64,000 bases of DNA from Chloroflexi bacterium 54-19 (GTDB lineage Bacteria > Chloroflexota > Chloroflexia > Chloroheliales > Chloroheliaceae). This document shows positions 10,301-18,607 of this stretch, piece after piece. The notes under the pieces are model-generated. The model made no database searches. It was not told the origin of the DNA and saw only the letters and a program-made list of their open reading frames with translations. How positions within the stretch are numbered: the first letter of the stretch is position 1; each line of letters starts with the position of its first letter. The DNA is taken from contig MKTJ01000077.1 in the NCBI GenBank assembly GCA_001898225.1, positions 665,949 through 729,948 of the forward strand, in the 5' to 3' direction. The position numbers and the translations under genes are program-made.

Positions 10301-13300
10301 CTCCTGCCGGGGCCGCTGCCGCCTACTTGAAATTCTCGGCTTTAACCGGGACGGTGCCGGGCTCCGCGGCGTTGCCCTTCCAGGTCCAACTAGCCTCTCT
10401 TAACTACACCGGCCAACCGGTCCAGGGAGCTTTTAACGTAGTTTATGGCGGCAATACCCTGCAAATTCCTTTCACGGTCGCCCCTCAACCGACCCCGGTC
10501 GTAACCTTTGTTTCTCCTGCCGCCGGACCAATTAGCAATACGGTTCCTGTGAAACTGGCCGTAACCACTACCGGGGCCGGAAAACCGAACCATATCAACC
10601 TGAGCGCAAAATACCTGGACCGGGTAGGTGGTTCGACTGAAGAACGGGCATTGGCAGGGCAGGTCACCGCCAGTAACGGCTGGAGTTATAACTGGGATGT
10701 TTCGGGCTTACCACCCCAGGACGGGATTGAAATATATGCCCGGCTGTGCTGGAGCGTTGATGATAGCAACTGCTTTAAGGTTGACCCCGGCCTGACCGGC
10801 TTGAGTATTCCCAAGCCGACGGCGGCTATCACGCTCGACCCTAATAATGCGAATTTGAGTGGCGTTGTCACCATAAACGCGGCGGTAGGCGGTGGTCCTC
10901 TCGACCATATCACCTACAGCTATTCGTTTAAGCAGGACGGCGCCGATACCGGGCCCATTACCATCACAACCAAAGCCAACGCCTCGAACCAGTATAAGGT
11001 TACCTGGGATACTTCTTCCATCCCGCCGCAACCTTCCGGGAGCCCGGTCAAACTAAATGCCCTGGTCTGCTGGACCGGTGACGACAACCCGGCCACCTGT
11101 TCACCGCCAAGTTCGATAACCCCGGCTACGCTGACGGTGGCCCCACCTACGATTGTGGCAACCCCCCTGTCCGATACGGATACCAAGAGCTTACCCTTAC
11201 AGGTAGCCTTGGGCGGGACCGTTAGCAACCTTAGCAACCCCGGCGCGACCGTCTGGGTTGAATACATGGCAATCCAGACTGCCGGACAGGCAGCGGTTAA
11301 GGTAGTGGCCCCGGCGACCCTGGCGGCTCCAAACAACGGTACGGCTATCTGGTCAGCCAATATTGACACGACCAATTTACCGCCCCAGACTATCAACTTT
11401 GTGCCCAAAGTCTGCTGGGACGGTAACAAAGATGGTAACTATTGTTACCCGGTGGCGGTCCCGCTGCCTGGTACTATTCCGCCATTTGTTCCGGCCTTTG
11501 TGGACCCTAAACCGACAGATTTATCTAAACCGGTAAACCTGGTGGTAACTTCGACCCCGGCGGGACGGGCTTCCACCATCAAACTCTTGCTGAGCTACAC
11601 TCGCTTCAACGGGACAGTGGTGGATTATGTCCCGCTTACCACCGAGGCGAATAGCGCCAACAACTTTACGGTGCCGTTCGACTCGGCAGCTTTGGGTCTC
11701 GCGCCAAACCAGACCGTAAACTTTAAACTGGTGGCCTGTAATACAAGCGGGTACTGTACCGACCCGCCCGATACGCCCACACCATTCCAGATACCGGCCA
11801 GCACCCTGGCCCTGACTCCTACCCAGGACCAGTTAGCGGCAACTTCGCTGCCATCCCAGGTCCCGCTGCAAGGGGTCGTTACCGGGCGCAATGTTGGCAA
11901 CCTTCAGTTTATCGCCGCTTATACCGACAGCCGGTTCGTCCAGTCAGGCACCTATTCAAAGACCCTGGCGGTAGGGGCAGTCCAGGCCGGACAATCTGGC
12001 ACGACCGCGCCCTTCCCCTACAACTGGGATACTTCGAACATTCCGCCACAAAGTGGGATTAACTTATCCTACAACCTGTGCTGGAATGGTACCCTCGATA
12101 GCGGGTGTACAGCCCCGGCGGTCGCCTATACGAACCTGACCAAGGCTGCGCCCGGTATTGCCAGTGTTTCGATTAACAACGGCCTCAACTATAACGCTGC
12201 CGGGGATAAAGTTCTGCCTATTCCTTACAGCTTGCCTCTTAGCAATACGGTTATAACCTTCCCGATAACGGCGGTTGTCACCGATACCAAAATTAGCTCG
12301 ATTAAGTGGCAACTCCAGGGCATCGCCGGGCAGGGAAACGCCGGGTTCACTAAAGACCTGGCGAACACCTCGGTATCAAACGGGCAGGCCGTTAGCACCA
12401 TAACGTTAAATCCGTCCGAACTGTTCCCGAACTTTAACACTAACCCCAGTTCTTCCACGGTAATTACCGACTTTAACCTGGTCGGAATGCCGGTCTGGCA
12501 AGGGGTTATGACCATTACCGACACTAGCAAAATCAAGGTCGAGGCATTAGAATTTGTCACTTTCGACGTAAACATGCGTGCCATAAATAGTAACAATACT
12601 ATTGCATCAGGAACTACCGCGATTTCTACGAGCACGGACTCCTATAAGACCAACACGACCATGATTAGCAACACTACCTCGATAAGTCTGACCAATTTCT
12701 CGGCAGCGGGACTGGTCAAGCGGACTTATTACAACGTGTCGTATAACCTGGGCTCAACAGCCCCACCCAATACGGCACCCCAGGCAAACGTGCCAATTTC
12801 GTCAACTGTTTCACCGACCGGGCCAAAAATAGGGTTAGCCGCCAGTAATTTCCTGATAAACTGGAACCATACCACTGATTTACCCAAAATATCGCCCCAG
12901 GCCGGTATAAGCCTCTACTGGCAGCTCTGTAATACCGACGACGATTCGGGTTGTTTGCCGATTAGCATGACCGGCAGTTTCAACCACGTGGACAGCCTGA
13001 CCCTACCCGGCGTCAGGTTCGACCCGGACCCCTTATCCAGTAACACGAACGTCAACCAGGGGATTCTGAACTTCAGTACGCGCTACTTTAACTCGACCTT
13101 TGACGCATTCGCCAATGTAATAGGGGGGTCGGTAATCAAGACGGTACGCTATATCGCCTACCCGACCAGTGATACCCCCGATATAACAAAAGCGGTCGTC
13201 CTCAACACCCGTGACGTTGTAACCGGTTCGGGTGGGTCGTGGAAATCGAGTGTTTACTGGCCTAGCCCGGATACCACACTTGGTACTCAAAATACTCAAG

Positions 13301-14316
13301 CCAACACGCTCTTGAATGCGCTGGGAAGCAACCACTTGAATATGACTCTTGCGGTCCAAATGTGTACCAGCGCGTCACCCGACAATACGGTAATAAACGA
13401 CCCAACCTGTTCGGACTGGACCGGTAACACCGAAAACAAACTTGATTCGGCTTCCAAGGCGCGTGTTGACGGTAAACTGGGTGTCCTGGTGGTCTGGAAT
13501 TCCATGCGTCCTTGCAAGAGCAATGGCGTCTATGTGGATGGGTTTGGGTGCGATACCTCCGGCAACCAGACCAACGACCCTTACAACCAGGCCATCCAGG
13601 ACGGGACTTATTCGGACGTCCAAACAAGGACCCTGACCCTGAATATTTATAGAGTGCCAAACACCGTCAATAATAGTGACTTTACAACCAACTCGTCTAT
13701 TGCAATTGATACCCAATATTTTATCGGGAGCAATTCCAACCCGATTACCGGGCCCGACCAGGTCAACACTAGCCCGATAGTACCAACTAATGGGACACTG
13801 GTAAACTATTCGGTATCAAGAAGTTGGAATATCGGGTCATTATCCCTGCCTACCGACCCGCCTTTACCGGACCAGCAACGCAGTGTCAAATTACAGGTGG
13901 CGGTCCAGTTTGTGATTGATTCGGGGACCGACCCGAATATAACGCCGGGTTCGTTTATTACCTATGCTTCGGTGCCAACCAAAGGTAAGGTGGGGAATTA
14001 CACTCCGCCGGCAACACCAACACCGACGCCAACATTGACGGCAACACCGACAATTACGCCTACGAACACACCTACAAACACACCAACGGATACGCCGACG
14101 AACACACCGACGAACACGCCGACGAACACGCCGACCAATACCCCGGTCATAAATTTGTTGCCACCTACCGCAACGAAGGCGCCTGACCCAACCCTAACGC
14201 CAACGGTCCCACCACCGGCGACTTATACCCCTGCGCCTACACCGACGGTACCTCCACCTACACCAACTGTACCGCCGACTTCCGCAGGGGCGGGTAACCT
14301 GCCCCAACCCTCCTGA
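7345..14316 (+). CDS. Giant membrane-anchored Ig-like protein with C39-type peptidase domain
   Basis: This 2323-residue protein starts at GTG with GGGAG upstream. Residues 1-225 form Ig-like beta domains without a signal peptide. A basic stretch and one strong membrane segment follow (about 226-253), suggesting an inside N-terminus and a long exported C-terminus. Residues 285-460 have beta-propeller (TolB/WD40-like) S-P-D-G-K motifs. Residues 487-640 match C39-family cysteine peptidases: Cys520 in GCALTSAAM, His601 in GTHFVVVLGGYD and Asp620 in VNDPWDG. Near 800-870 is an Ig-like domain with D-N-L-S-G and I-D-G-A-G-N motifs, then a Gly/Asn-rich linker. From about 980 come repeated Ig-like modules marked W-D-T-S-x-[IL]-P-P-Q and L-C-W...C. 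The end is a Thr/Pro/Asn stalk. Substrate and role are unknown; a cell-surface peptidase or adhesin is inferred. Confidence 0.85.
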   Translation: MSQNINIRLSSNVVQLSPGEGTVLAVTIINNGRGVERLELSVGNIDPGWLLFDQNELLLYPDPPGNEGTVNLQVSLPPGAYPGSYSPTIEVRNAGELVPSATAQLVLVVNQLQQLGPEFRLVQETVQTNHKWARFQLQAGNPLDMPQTLRLYGRPAQPSTRLRIIPPVLEVPPHGQSLSVIEVEPAKRNRIRPPKRHDFMVGIENAPGQANGVFVQTASIPLLARILASPLLLTLFILLPLLIVAGVIAFILWPRATAPTQVAQQVARCVTTNTLQTATLRMGPVNTDIYLTDADTKTTRKVQQEPVERLPGIYSSLLSVSPDGKQLAYVTAADEAMDDSVIYVVNLNSSAKQRVAGVPAGFWPTHPIWSQDSSMLGYVVRNGSQLDFNMVTLSDKKVTTYQVSQLSPDMFYGDPGVAGPLCFSTDNTRAVIASAGASNQLELNLSDKTVKSVNKPLQSATGQDRSFQANPNNITEPPLAPLGDSACAVKTFSQNDPLWRDLQMKGRSDNQNDTIGSAGCALTSAAMMLNYFKVNTDPNELNACMGSDSNPINWNLPAVQCSDNLVAGAQRDYFSWDGMNDILNQGQPAVVGLLGGQTGTHFVVVLGGYDSIASTYRVNDPWDGTNNKSLAYYISRGYQLEWLVTFKGANPPTCKPRSGAVSDTNPNFVLKQTSPEDGRAYNQPISIAFTGGNDRTTATLTQFASSATTTSTDTTTTPTDQTATGSQAGQSGSSNVVSNGEQVNAEGAYQLVIDSPGDNGVNQRLTTNFVIDQTPPTLTRVDVKTTPFETNLSPDGAQVAHGNVTLQLKATDNLSGVAIIEYTVNGGAPQPYTNDVNPKPVIFTAAGNYDVFYRAIDGAGNASQEQEWKFQIVLSNGDIGTNGANTVAPSPTVAATTPPATANNGGDAANGGNGGNSGGDTANGGSGGNGGGGAATTAAPTTVAGPPSILVAAPNQLAFDATMDSTIVPINLSNGGTSAVNFTIQPPAGAAAAYLKFSALTGTVPGSAALPFQVQLASLNYTGQPVQGAFNVVYGGNTLQIPFTVAPQPTPVVTFVSPAAGPISNTVPVKLAVTTTGAGKPNHINLSAKYLDRVGGSTEERALAGQVTASNGWSYNWDVSGLPPQDGIEIYARLCWSVDDSNCFKVDPGLTGLSIPKPTAAITLDPNNANLSGVVTINAAVGGGPLDHITYSYSFKQDGADTGPITITTKANASNQYKVTWDTSSIPPQPSGSPVKLNALVCWTGDDNPATCSPPSSITPATLTVAPPTIVATPLSDTDTKSLPLQVALGGTVSNLSNPGATVWVEYMAIQTAGQAAVKVVAPATLAAPNNGTAIWSANIDTTNLPPQTINFVPKVCWDGNKDGNYCYPVAVPLPGTIPPFVPAFVDPKPTDLSKPVNLVVTSTPAGRASTIKLLLSYTRFNGTVVDYVPLTTEANSANNFTVPFDSAALGLAPNQTVNFKLVACNTSGYCTDPPDTPTPFQIPASTLALTPTQDQLAATSLPSQVPLQGVVTGRNVGNLQFIAAYTDSRFVQSGTYSKTLAVGAVQAGQSGTTAPFPYNWDTSNIPPQSGINLSYNLCWNGTLDSGCTAPAVAYTNLTKAAPGIASVSINNGLNYNAAGDKVLPIPYSLPLSNTVITFPITAVVTDTKISSIKWQLQGIAGQGNAGFTKDLANTSVSNGQAVSTITLNPSELFPNFNTNPSSSTVITDFNLVGMPVWQGVMTITDTSKIKVEALEFVTFDVNMRAINSNNTIASGTTAISTSTDSYKTNTTMISNTTSISLTNFSAAGLVKRTYYNVSYNLGSTAPPNTAPQANVPISSTVSPTGPKIGLAASNFLINWNHTTDLPKISPQAGISLYWQLCNTDDDSGCLPISMTGSFNHVDSLTLPGVRFDPDPLSSNTNVNQGILNFSTRYFNSTFDAFANVIGGSVIKTVRYIAYPTSDTPDITKAVVLNTRDVVTGSGGSWKSSVYWPSPDTTLGTQNTQANTLLNALGSNHLNMTLAVQMCTSASPDNTVINDPTCSDWTGNTENKLDSASKARVDGKLGVLVVWNSMRPCKSNGVYVDGFGCDTSGNQTNDPYNQAIQDGTYSDVQTRTLTLNIYRVPNTVNNSDFTTNSSIAIDTQYFIGSNSNPITGPDQVNTSPIVPTNGTLVNYSVSRSWNIGSLSLPTDPPLPDQQRSVKLQVAVQFVIDSGTDPNITPGSFITYASVPTKGKVGNYTPPATPTPTPTLTATPTITPTNTPTNTPTDTPTNTPTNTPTNTPTNTPVINLLPPTATKAPDPTLTPTVPPPATYTPAPTPTVPPPTPTVPPTSAGAGNLPQPS
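14011..14148 (+). repeat. TPTN-type coding repeat (12-bp period)
   Basis: An in-frame low-complexity repeat encodes T-P-T-x units, settling into T-P-T-N or T-P-T-D with a 12-bp period. A second proline-rich stretch (P-T-V-P-P) follows at 14200-14280. Such stalks usually lift exported domains away from the cell wall. The Asn-containing form is common in Chloroflexota exoproteins (general knowledge). Confidence 0.85.
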
Positions 14317-14366
14317 TGGTGGCCTGACTCCTGAGCGAGCCAGGTCTTCAAATAAAGTTTAGCCGT

Positions 14367-14398
14367 AGCCCTGAAGAAAATATATTTTCTTCAGGGCT
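14367..14398. terminator. Perfect 32-bp palindrome, likely bidirectional terminator
   Basis: Two 16-bp arms (AGCCCTGAAGAAAATA and its exact complement) meet with no spacer, giving a hairpin with a G/C base and A/T-rich top. It lies 50 bp after the giant gene and abuts the padR -35 box at 14400. The following T-run is poor, so a protein-binding palindrome is also possible. Confidence 0.55.
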
Positions 14399-14399
14399 A

Positions 14400-14427
14400 T
14401 TGACTCTGCCAGATTCCTGGTTATAAT
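14400..14427 (+). promoter_or_regulatory. Sigma-70-type promoter for padR-MFS operon
   Basis: TTGACT (14400-14405) and a perfect TATAAT (14422-14427) are separated by 16 bp, about 60 bp before the padR start. Operator-like palindromes begin directly after the -10 box. Confidence 0.7.
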
Positions 14428-14428
14428 A

Positions 14429-14453
14429 TGTCACAGTGACAGGTCATTATGAC
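14429..14453 (+). promoter_or_regulatory. Tandem operator-like palindromes, probable PadR site
   Basis: TGTCAC-A-GTGACA (14429-14441) and GTCAT-T-ATGAC (14443-14453) are two dyads with related GTCA half-sites, centred 13 bp apart over the expected transcription start. PadR-family repressors commonly bind such dyads in their own promoters. Assignment to this PadR is inferred from position. Confidence 0.55.
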
Positions 14454-14489
14454 TTGTTATTATTAGAAACATAACAGGTTAAACAGGTA

Positions 14490-15077
14490 ATGTACGAACT
14501 GATAATTTTATCTTTGCTGAGCAGGGCTACCTTTCACGGTTATTTAATCGCCAAAATCATTAATGACGTGGTGGGACCTTACACCAAAATCAGTAACGGG
14601 CGGCTTTATCCCCTGTTAGCGAAACTGGAACACGACGGCCTGATAAACTTTGCAGAGGAACCATCCGTTGAACAAACCAAAACGCGCCCGGTCCAGAGCT
14701 ATCAAATTACCGAACAGGGCCGCCAGCGTTTCTACCAGCTTATGATGGATGTTTCGTCTAATCCAGGCGATTACCAGCGCATTTTCAATTACAAAACCGC
14801 CATGTTCGATATGATTCCGTTTAGCGACCGGATAAAACTGATTGACCACTATACAAACTACTGCTACAACCAGATTTATCACATCAAGACCGAAAAAGCA
14901 GACATGGAAGCCAACGCGGAAATCCGAATGACCCAGGCCCCGGTGGACCGGATTATCGAAATGATGGCGCACCGGCTACAGCAGTGGGAACTCGAACACG
15001 AATGGGCCTTGCACCTGCGGGAAGTGGAACTAGCCCGGCACGGTGAAGGTCAACCCGACCCGCATCCAACCAAATAA
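14490..15077 (+). CDS. PadR-family transcriptional regulator
   Basis: This 195-residue protein has the PadR winged helix at residues 1-85 (ILSLLSRATFHGYLIAKI, then the G-R-L-Y-P-L-L-A-K-L-E wing). It is followed by a long helical C-terminal region (about 100-185), as in larger PadR proteins with a Vir_act_alpha_C-type dimerisation segment. The ATG is about 60 bp after a clear promoter, with operator-like dyads between them. The transporter gene follows after 90 bp. PadR repressors beside DHA2 exporters typically act as ligand-released repressors of efflux, and that is the likely job here. The inducing compound cannot be inferred. Confidence 0.85.
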   Translation: MYELIILSLLSRATFHGYLIAKIINDVVGPYTKISNGRLYPLLAKLEHDGLINFAEEPSVEQTKTRPVQSYQITEQGRQRFYQLMMDVSSNPGDYQRIFNYKTAMFDMIPFSDRIKLIDHYTNYCYNQIYHIKTEKADMEANAEIRMTQAPVDRIIEMMAHRLQQWELEHEWALHLREVELARHGEGQPDPHPTK

Positions 15078-15167
15078 ATCTTCAATCCAAAGAAGGATTC
15101 GGAAAATAAAATTTGTAGGCTTTTCAAAATGGGTAAGTAACCCTGAAGATGAGGAAGGTTCTTAAAA

Positions 15168-16901
15168 ATGGCATCTGAAACATATTCCGGAGAACGGGGT
15201 GGTAGACCACCCCTGTCCATACTGCCTTTGCCGGGTGGGCGCACCCTGAACCCCTGGCTGGCAATGGTCGCCCTTTTATTCGGCTTTTTTATGTCCCTGC
15301 TCGACGCGACCATCGTCAATATCGCCCTGACCGATATTGAAACCAAGCTAAATACCGACCTGACGACGGTTAGCTGGGTACTTAACGCCTATAACCTGGT
15401 CTTTGCCGTCCTGCTGGTAACGATGGGGCGCTTTGCGGACCAGTTCGGGCGCAAACGGCTGTTTATGATTGGGATGGTCCTGTTCAGTGTGGGGTCGCTC
15501 CTGTGCGCAGTCTCACCCAACATCGGCTTTTTAATCGGTTCACGGGCTATCCAGGCCATCGGAGCTGCGGCCTTGAACCCGGTCAGCCTGGCGATTATCA
15601 CGGTGATATTCCCGCCGCAAAAACGCGGGGCCGCCATCGGCATCTGGGGCGCGATGGCCGGGTTAGCCTCGGCTATTGGTCCCGTCCTCGGCGGTTTTCT
15701 GGTCCAGAACTTTGACTGGCGGGCCATCTTCTTTGTTAATCTGCCTTTCTGTATCATCGGTCTTTATATGGTCTACCAGTTCGTGCCTGAGAATAAAGAC
15801 CCCGCCGCTTCCCGTCGGATTGATATTCCCGGCCTGGTAACCCTGACCGCCGGAATGTTCTGCCTGGTCCTGGCGATTATCCAGGGTAACGACTGGGGTT
15901 GGACTTCCGCCGGAACGCTTGGCTTACTGGCCGCGGGGGTGGTCGGTATCGTTCTGTTCATCCTGGTAGAAACCCGGATTGCCCAGCCTATTCTCGACTT
16001 TACCCTTTTCAAATACCGCAGCTTTACAATGGTCAATATCACCATGTTTATGTTCAGCGTGGCGGTGACGGGGGTCTTCCTCTTACTGGTGCTTTATTTC
16101 ATCACTGCCCGGAATATGTCGCAGTTGGATGCTGCCTACGCCCTGTTACCGCTGCCGATAGCCAGCTTTGTCGTTTCGGGTTTTAGCGGGCGGTTTAGCA
16201 ATAAAATCAACCCCCGCTGGCAGGGAGTAGCCGGGATGGCCCTTCTGACGATTGGTTTTCTGCTCCTGGCAACCATCGACTACCAGTCCAGCTATTTCGA
16301 TGTAGCCTGGCGCGGCGTTATCCTGGGGGCAGCAGTCGGGCTCTGTTTCACCAGTTTCCCGACGATGGCCTTGGGCGAAATCCCCCATTCGAAAGTGGGG
16401 GTCGGAAGCGGCACCTTCAATACCGCCCGGCAGATCGGTTTTGCCCTGGGTGTGGCTATCCTGATAAGCCTTTTCACCGGTCAGATAAAAGATAATATCA
16501 CTATTGCGGCGACCAATTCCGTCCAGATTGTCAACAGCGACGCCCAGTTACCGGCCCAGGTAAGGGCGTCAATTGCGGGAGCCTTGCAAGCAGCCAGCCA
16601 GCAGGCCGGGAATACGGAATCCCGCAACAGCAACCAGTTCGACCTGACCACTCTGGCCGACAAAATCCCGAACGGGCAGGCCCTTAAACCGGAACTGGCA
16701 AAGTTACAGGGCCAGATTGGCGACCAGTTCTCGAAGGCTACCGTTAAGAGTTTTACCTTTACCTGGCTGGTTTCGGGTTTAGTTGCCCTGGTCGGCCTGA
16801 TAACCGCCTTTTTCATCCGTCCGCCCTCGCGGGCAGCCAGTTCGGCTCACTGGGAAAACCAGAGCGCGCAGGATAAACCACCTGTTGTTGACCTAGCCTA
16901 A
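15168..16901 (+). CDS. DHA2-family (EmrB/QacA-like) MFS drug exporter
   Basis: This 577-residue membrane protein has about 14 hydrophobic segments. Family motifs are visible: LDATIVNIAL in helix 1, the helix 2-3 loop GRFADQFGRKRLF, and the antiporter-type GAMAGLASAIGPVLGGF in helix 5. A loop of about 80 residues before the last helix (roughly 450-530, Gln/Asn-rich) is outside the membrane. A GAGGAAGG ribosome-binding site precedes the ATG. It likely exports toxic or drug-like compounds using the proton gradient. It forms an operon with the upstream padR and ends at a strong terminator. Confidence 0.88.
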   Translation: MASETYSGERGGRPPLSILPLPGGRTLNPWLAMVALLFGFFMSLLDATIVNIALTDIETKLNTDLTTVSWVLNAYNLVFAVLLVTMGRFADQFGRKRLFMIGMVLFSVGSLLCAVSPNIGFLIGSRAIQAIGAAALNPVSLAIITVIFPPQKRGAAIGIWGAMAGLASAIGPVLGGFLVQNFDWRAIFFVNLPFCIIGLYMVYQFVPENKDPAASRRIDIPGLVTLTAGMFCLVLAIIQGNDWGWTSAGTLGLLAAGVVGIVLFILVETRIAQPILDFTLFKYRSFTMVNITMFMFSVAVTGVFLLLVLYFITARNMSQLDAAYALLPLPIASFVVSGFSGRFSNKINPRWQGVAGMALLTIGFLLLATIDYQSSYFDVAWRGVILGAAVGLCFTSFPTMALGEIPHSKVGVGSGTFNTARQIGFALGVAILISLFTGQIKDNITIAATNSVQIVNSDAQLPAQVRASIAGALQAASQQAGNTESRNSNQFDLTTLADKIPNGQALKPELAKLQGQIGDQFSKATVKSFTFTWLVSGLVALVGLITAFFIRPPSRAASSAHWENQSAQDKPPVVDLA

Positions 16902-16909
16902 AGCTGCTA

Positions 16910-16944
16910 AAATAAGGCCAGTTTATAAAAAGCTGGCCTTATTT
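16910..16944 (+). terminator. Intrinsic terminator after the MFS exporter
   Basis: Arms AAATAAGGCCAG and CTGGCCTTATTT (12 bp, perfect) enclose an 11-nt A/T-rich loop. The right arm ends in T residues and is followed by TTGCTTTAAAA. It begins 9 bp after the exporter stop codon. Confidence 0.8.
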
Positions 16945-16988
16945 GCTTTAAAACCTCCCAAACAATCCACGCAGAAAGGACTGCTCAT

Positions 16989-17774
16989 TTGAGAGAACAT
17001 CACCGCCGAACAATCGAAAAACTCGTTGCCGAGTTTGAAAACGACCCTCGCTTTCCGGCCCTTATTATCGGTGGCTCTATCGTCCGGGGCCTGGACAAAG
17101 AAGATTCTGATGTAGATATTATCCTGGTTGCTTCGGAGGAGGAATACGCCCGCCGCCATCCCAACCGTGACCTCTGGTTATTGAGCCATGATTTTACCGA
17201 TTATCCTGGGGGATATGTAGACGGCAAAATCCTGGACCTGGCTTTTATCCGGGATGTCGCCGCTAAAGGTAGCGAACCGGCCCGCTCTGCCTTCCAGGGG
17301 GCCTTCCTGGCCTACAACCACATCCCGGAATTGCCCGCCCTGATGGAGCAAATCCCGGTCTTTCAGGAGCAGGAACGCCAGGAGAAAATGGAGCGGTTTT
17401 ACAGCCGGGTCCAACTCCTGAACTGGTTCGTGGGAGAAGCCGAAAAACGGGATAACCTTTACCTGCTCCGGCAGAGTACGACCGAGATGGTGCTTTTCGG
17501 GGGAAGGCTCATCCTCGAATATAACCGGATTCTTTTCCCCAATCATAAATGGCTGATGTATAAATTGCAGCAAGCCCCCGAAAAACCGGTTGATATGCTT
17601 GAACTGGCCGATAAACTTTTGCGCAATCCGACCAAGGAATCCGCCGAGGCGTTCCGTAACTGTATCAACAATTTCCGGGACTGGGGTGTTGACTACATGA
17701 CCGCGCTGGTCACCTTCGTGGAGGATGATGAATGGGCCTGGCGCACCCGGCGGCCCCCGCTGTCCGACTGGTAG
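16989..17774 (+). CDS. Nucleotidyltransferase-fold protein
   Basis: This protein of about 261 residues starts at TTG, 10 bp after AAAGGA. Residues 27-48 carry the DNA-polymerase-beta-like nucleotidyltransferase signature GGS-x-x-RG followed by S-D-V-D-I (Asp41 and Asp43 as metal ligands). The family covers aminoglycoside adenylyltransferases, MNT toxin-antitoxin proteins and uncharacterised enzymes. The helical C-terminal half (roughly 120-250) is longer than in minimal MNT proteins, and no HEPN partner gene is adjacent. The substrate is unknown. The next gene, a nucleoside phosphorylase, begins 26 bp downstream, so the two are probably co-transcribed. Confidence 0.75.
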   Translation: MREHHRRTIEKLVAEFENDPRFPALIIGGSIVRGLDKEDSDVDIILVASEEEYARRHPNRDLWLLSHDFTDYPGGYVDGKILDLAFIRDVAAKGSEPARSAFQGAFLAYNHIPELPALMEQIPVFQEQERQEKMERFYSRVQLLNWFVGEAEKRDNLYLLRQSTTEMVLFGGRLILEYNRILFPNHKWLMYKLQQAPEKPVDMLELADKLLRNPTKESAEAFRNCINNFRDWGVDYMTALVTFVEDDEWAWRTRRPPLSDW

Positions 17775-17799
17775 AAGATAAACCTTTAACAGAAAACTG

Positions 17800-18576
17800 G
17801 TGCAAAAAGTGGACTTACAGCAACCTTTTCCTATCCTTGAGTTCGACGAAACGCGGGAAGCCATCCTTGAACCGACCAACCTTATTAAAGCGGTGGAAAT
17901 GCCGGAACACGTGGTGCCCTGTTTCTTCCAGGACGTGATTTCCCGGTTGGTCCAGGAGCACGGGGCCAGGGTCATCAAGAGCCTCAAAAGCGAGTATGGC
18001 ACCAACCCGGTCTACGAACTGGTATTCGAGGGGAAAAAGCTAGGGGTCTACCATCCTGGGATAGGCGGGCCGATGGCGGCGGGCACCCTCGAAGAAGTAA
18101 TAGCTATCGGCGGGCGAAAATTCGTGGCTTGCGGTGGTGCGGGCGTGCTTGACCGTGAAATCCCGGTCGGACACGTGCTGGTGCCGGTAGCGGCGGTCCG
18201 GGATGAAGGCACCTCGTACCACTACCTACCGCCGGGCCGAGAGGTCGAACCTTCCGGGGAAGCGGTCGCAGCCATAGAAAAGACCCTGCAAGAGAGCGAG
18301 GTGCCTTACAACCTCATCAAAACCTGGACTACCGACGCCTTTTACCGCGAAACCAGGGGCAAAGTGCAATTGCGCAAGTCCGAAGGGTGCCAGGCCGTCG
18401 AAATGGAAGCCGCTACTTTTTTCGCCGTGGCGAAATTTCGGGGGATAACTTTCGGGCAAATTCTTTATGGCGGGGATGATGTAAGCGGTGGTGACTGGGA
18501 CCACCGGAGTTGGACTACCCATAGCGTCCGGGATAAACTTTTTCTGCTGGCAGCCCAGGCTTGTCTGAGTTTGTAG
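17800..18576 (+). CDS. Nucleoside phosphorylase (PNP/UDP family)
   Basis: This 258-residue protein belongs to the PNP_UDP_1 superfamily, which splits nucleosides with phosphate into base and ribose-1-phosphate. Visible landmarks are the phosphate-binding region near GIGGPMAAGTLEE, CGGAGVLDREIPVGHVLVP in the core sheet, and the ribose-contact V-E-M-E-A-A near residue 205. A GTG start is used; an ATG at residue 39 would remove the first strand. The overall pattern is closest to uridine/purine phosphorylase-like proteins, but base specificity cannot be read. The nucleotidyltransferase upstream and a hydrolase 31 bp downstream probably share its transcript. Confidence 0.8.
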   Translation: MQKVDLQQPFPILEFDETREAILEPTNLIKAVEMPEHVVPCFFQDVISRLVQEHGARVIKSLKSEYGTNPVYELVFEGKKLGVYHPGIGGPMAAGTLEEVIAIGGRKFVACGGAGVLDREIPVGHVLVPVAAVRDEGTSYHYLPPGREVEPSGEAVAAIEKTLQESEVPYNLIKTWTTDAFYRETRGKVQLRKSEGCQAVEMEAATFFAVAKFRGITFGQILYGGDDVSGGDWDHRSWTTHSVRDKLFLLAAQACLSL

Positions 18577-18607
18577 CCGACTAGAGTAGGGGACAGGTTT
18601 AAGATAG

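Noticed and set aside
14011..14148. Possible CRISPR-like array
   Set aside because: The 12-bp units are in frame, have no spacers and encode a T-P-T-N protein stalk.
16989..17774. MNT/HEPN toxin-antitoxin pair
   Set aside because: The nucleotidyltransferase is much longer than MNT antitoxins and no HEPN-type gene is adjacent; the neighbour is a nucleoside phosphorylase.
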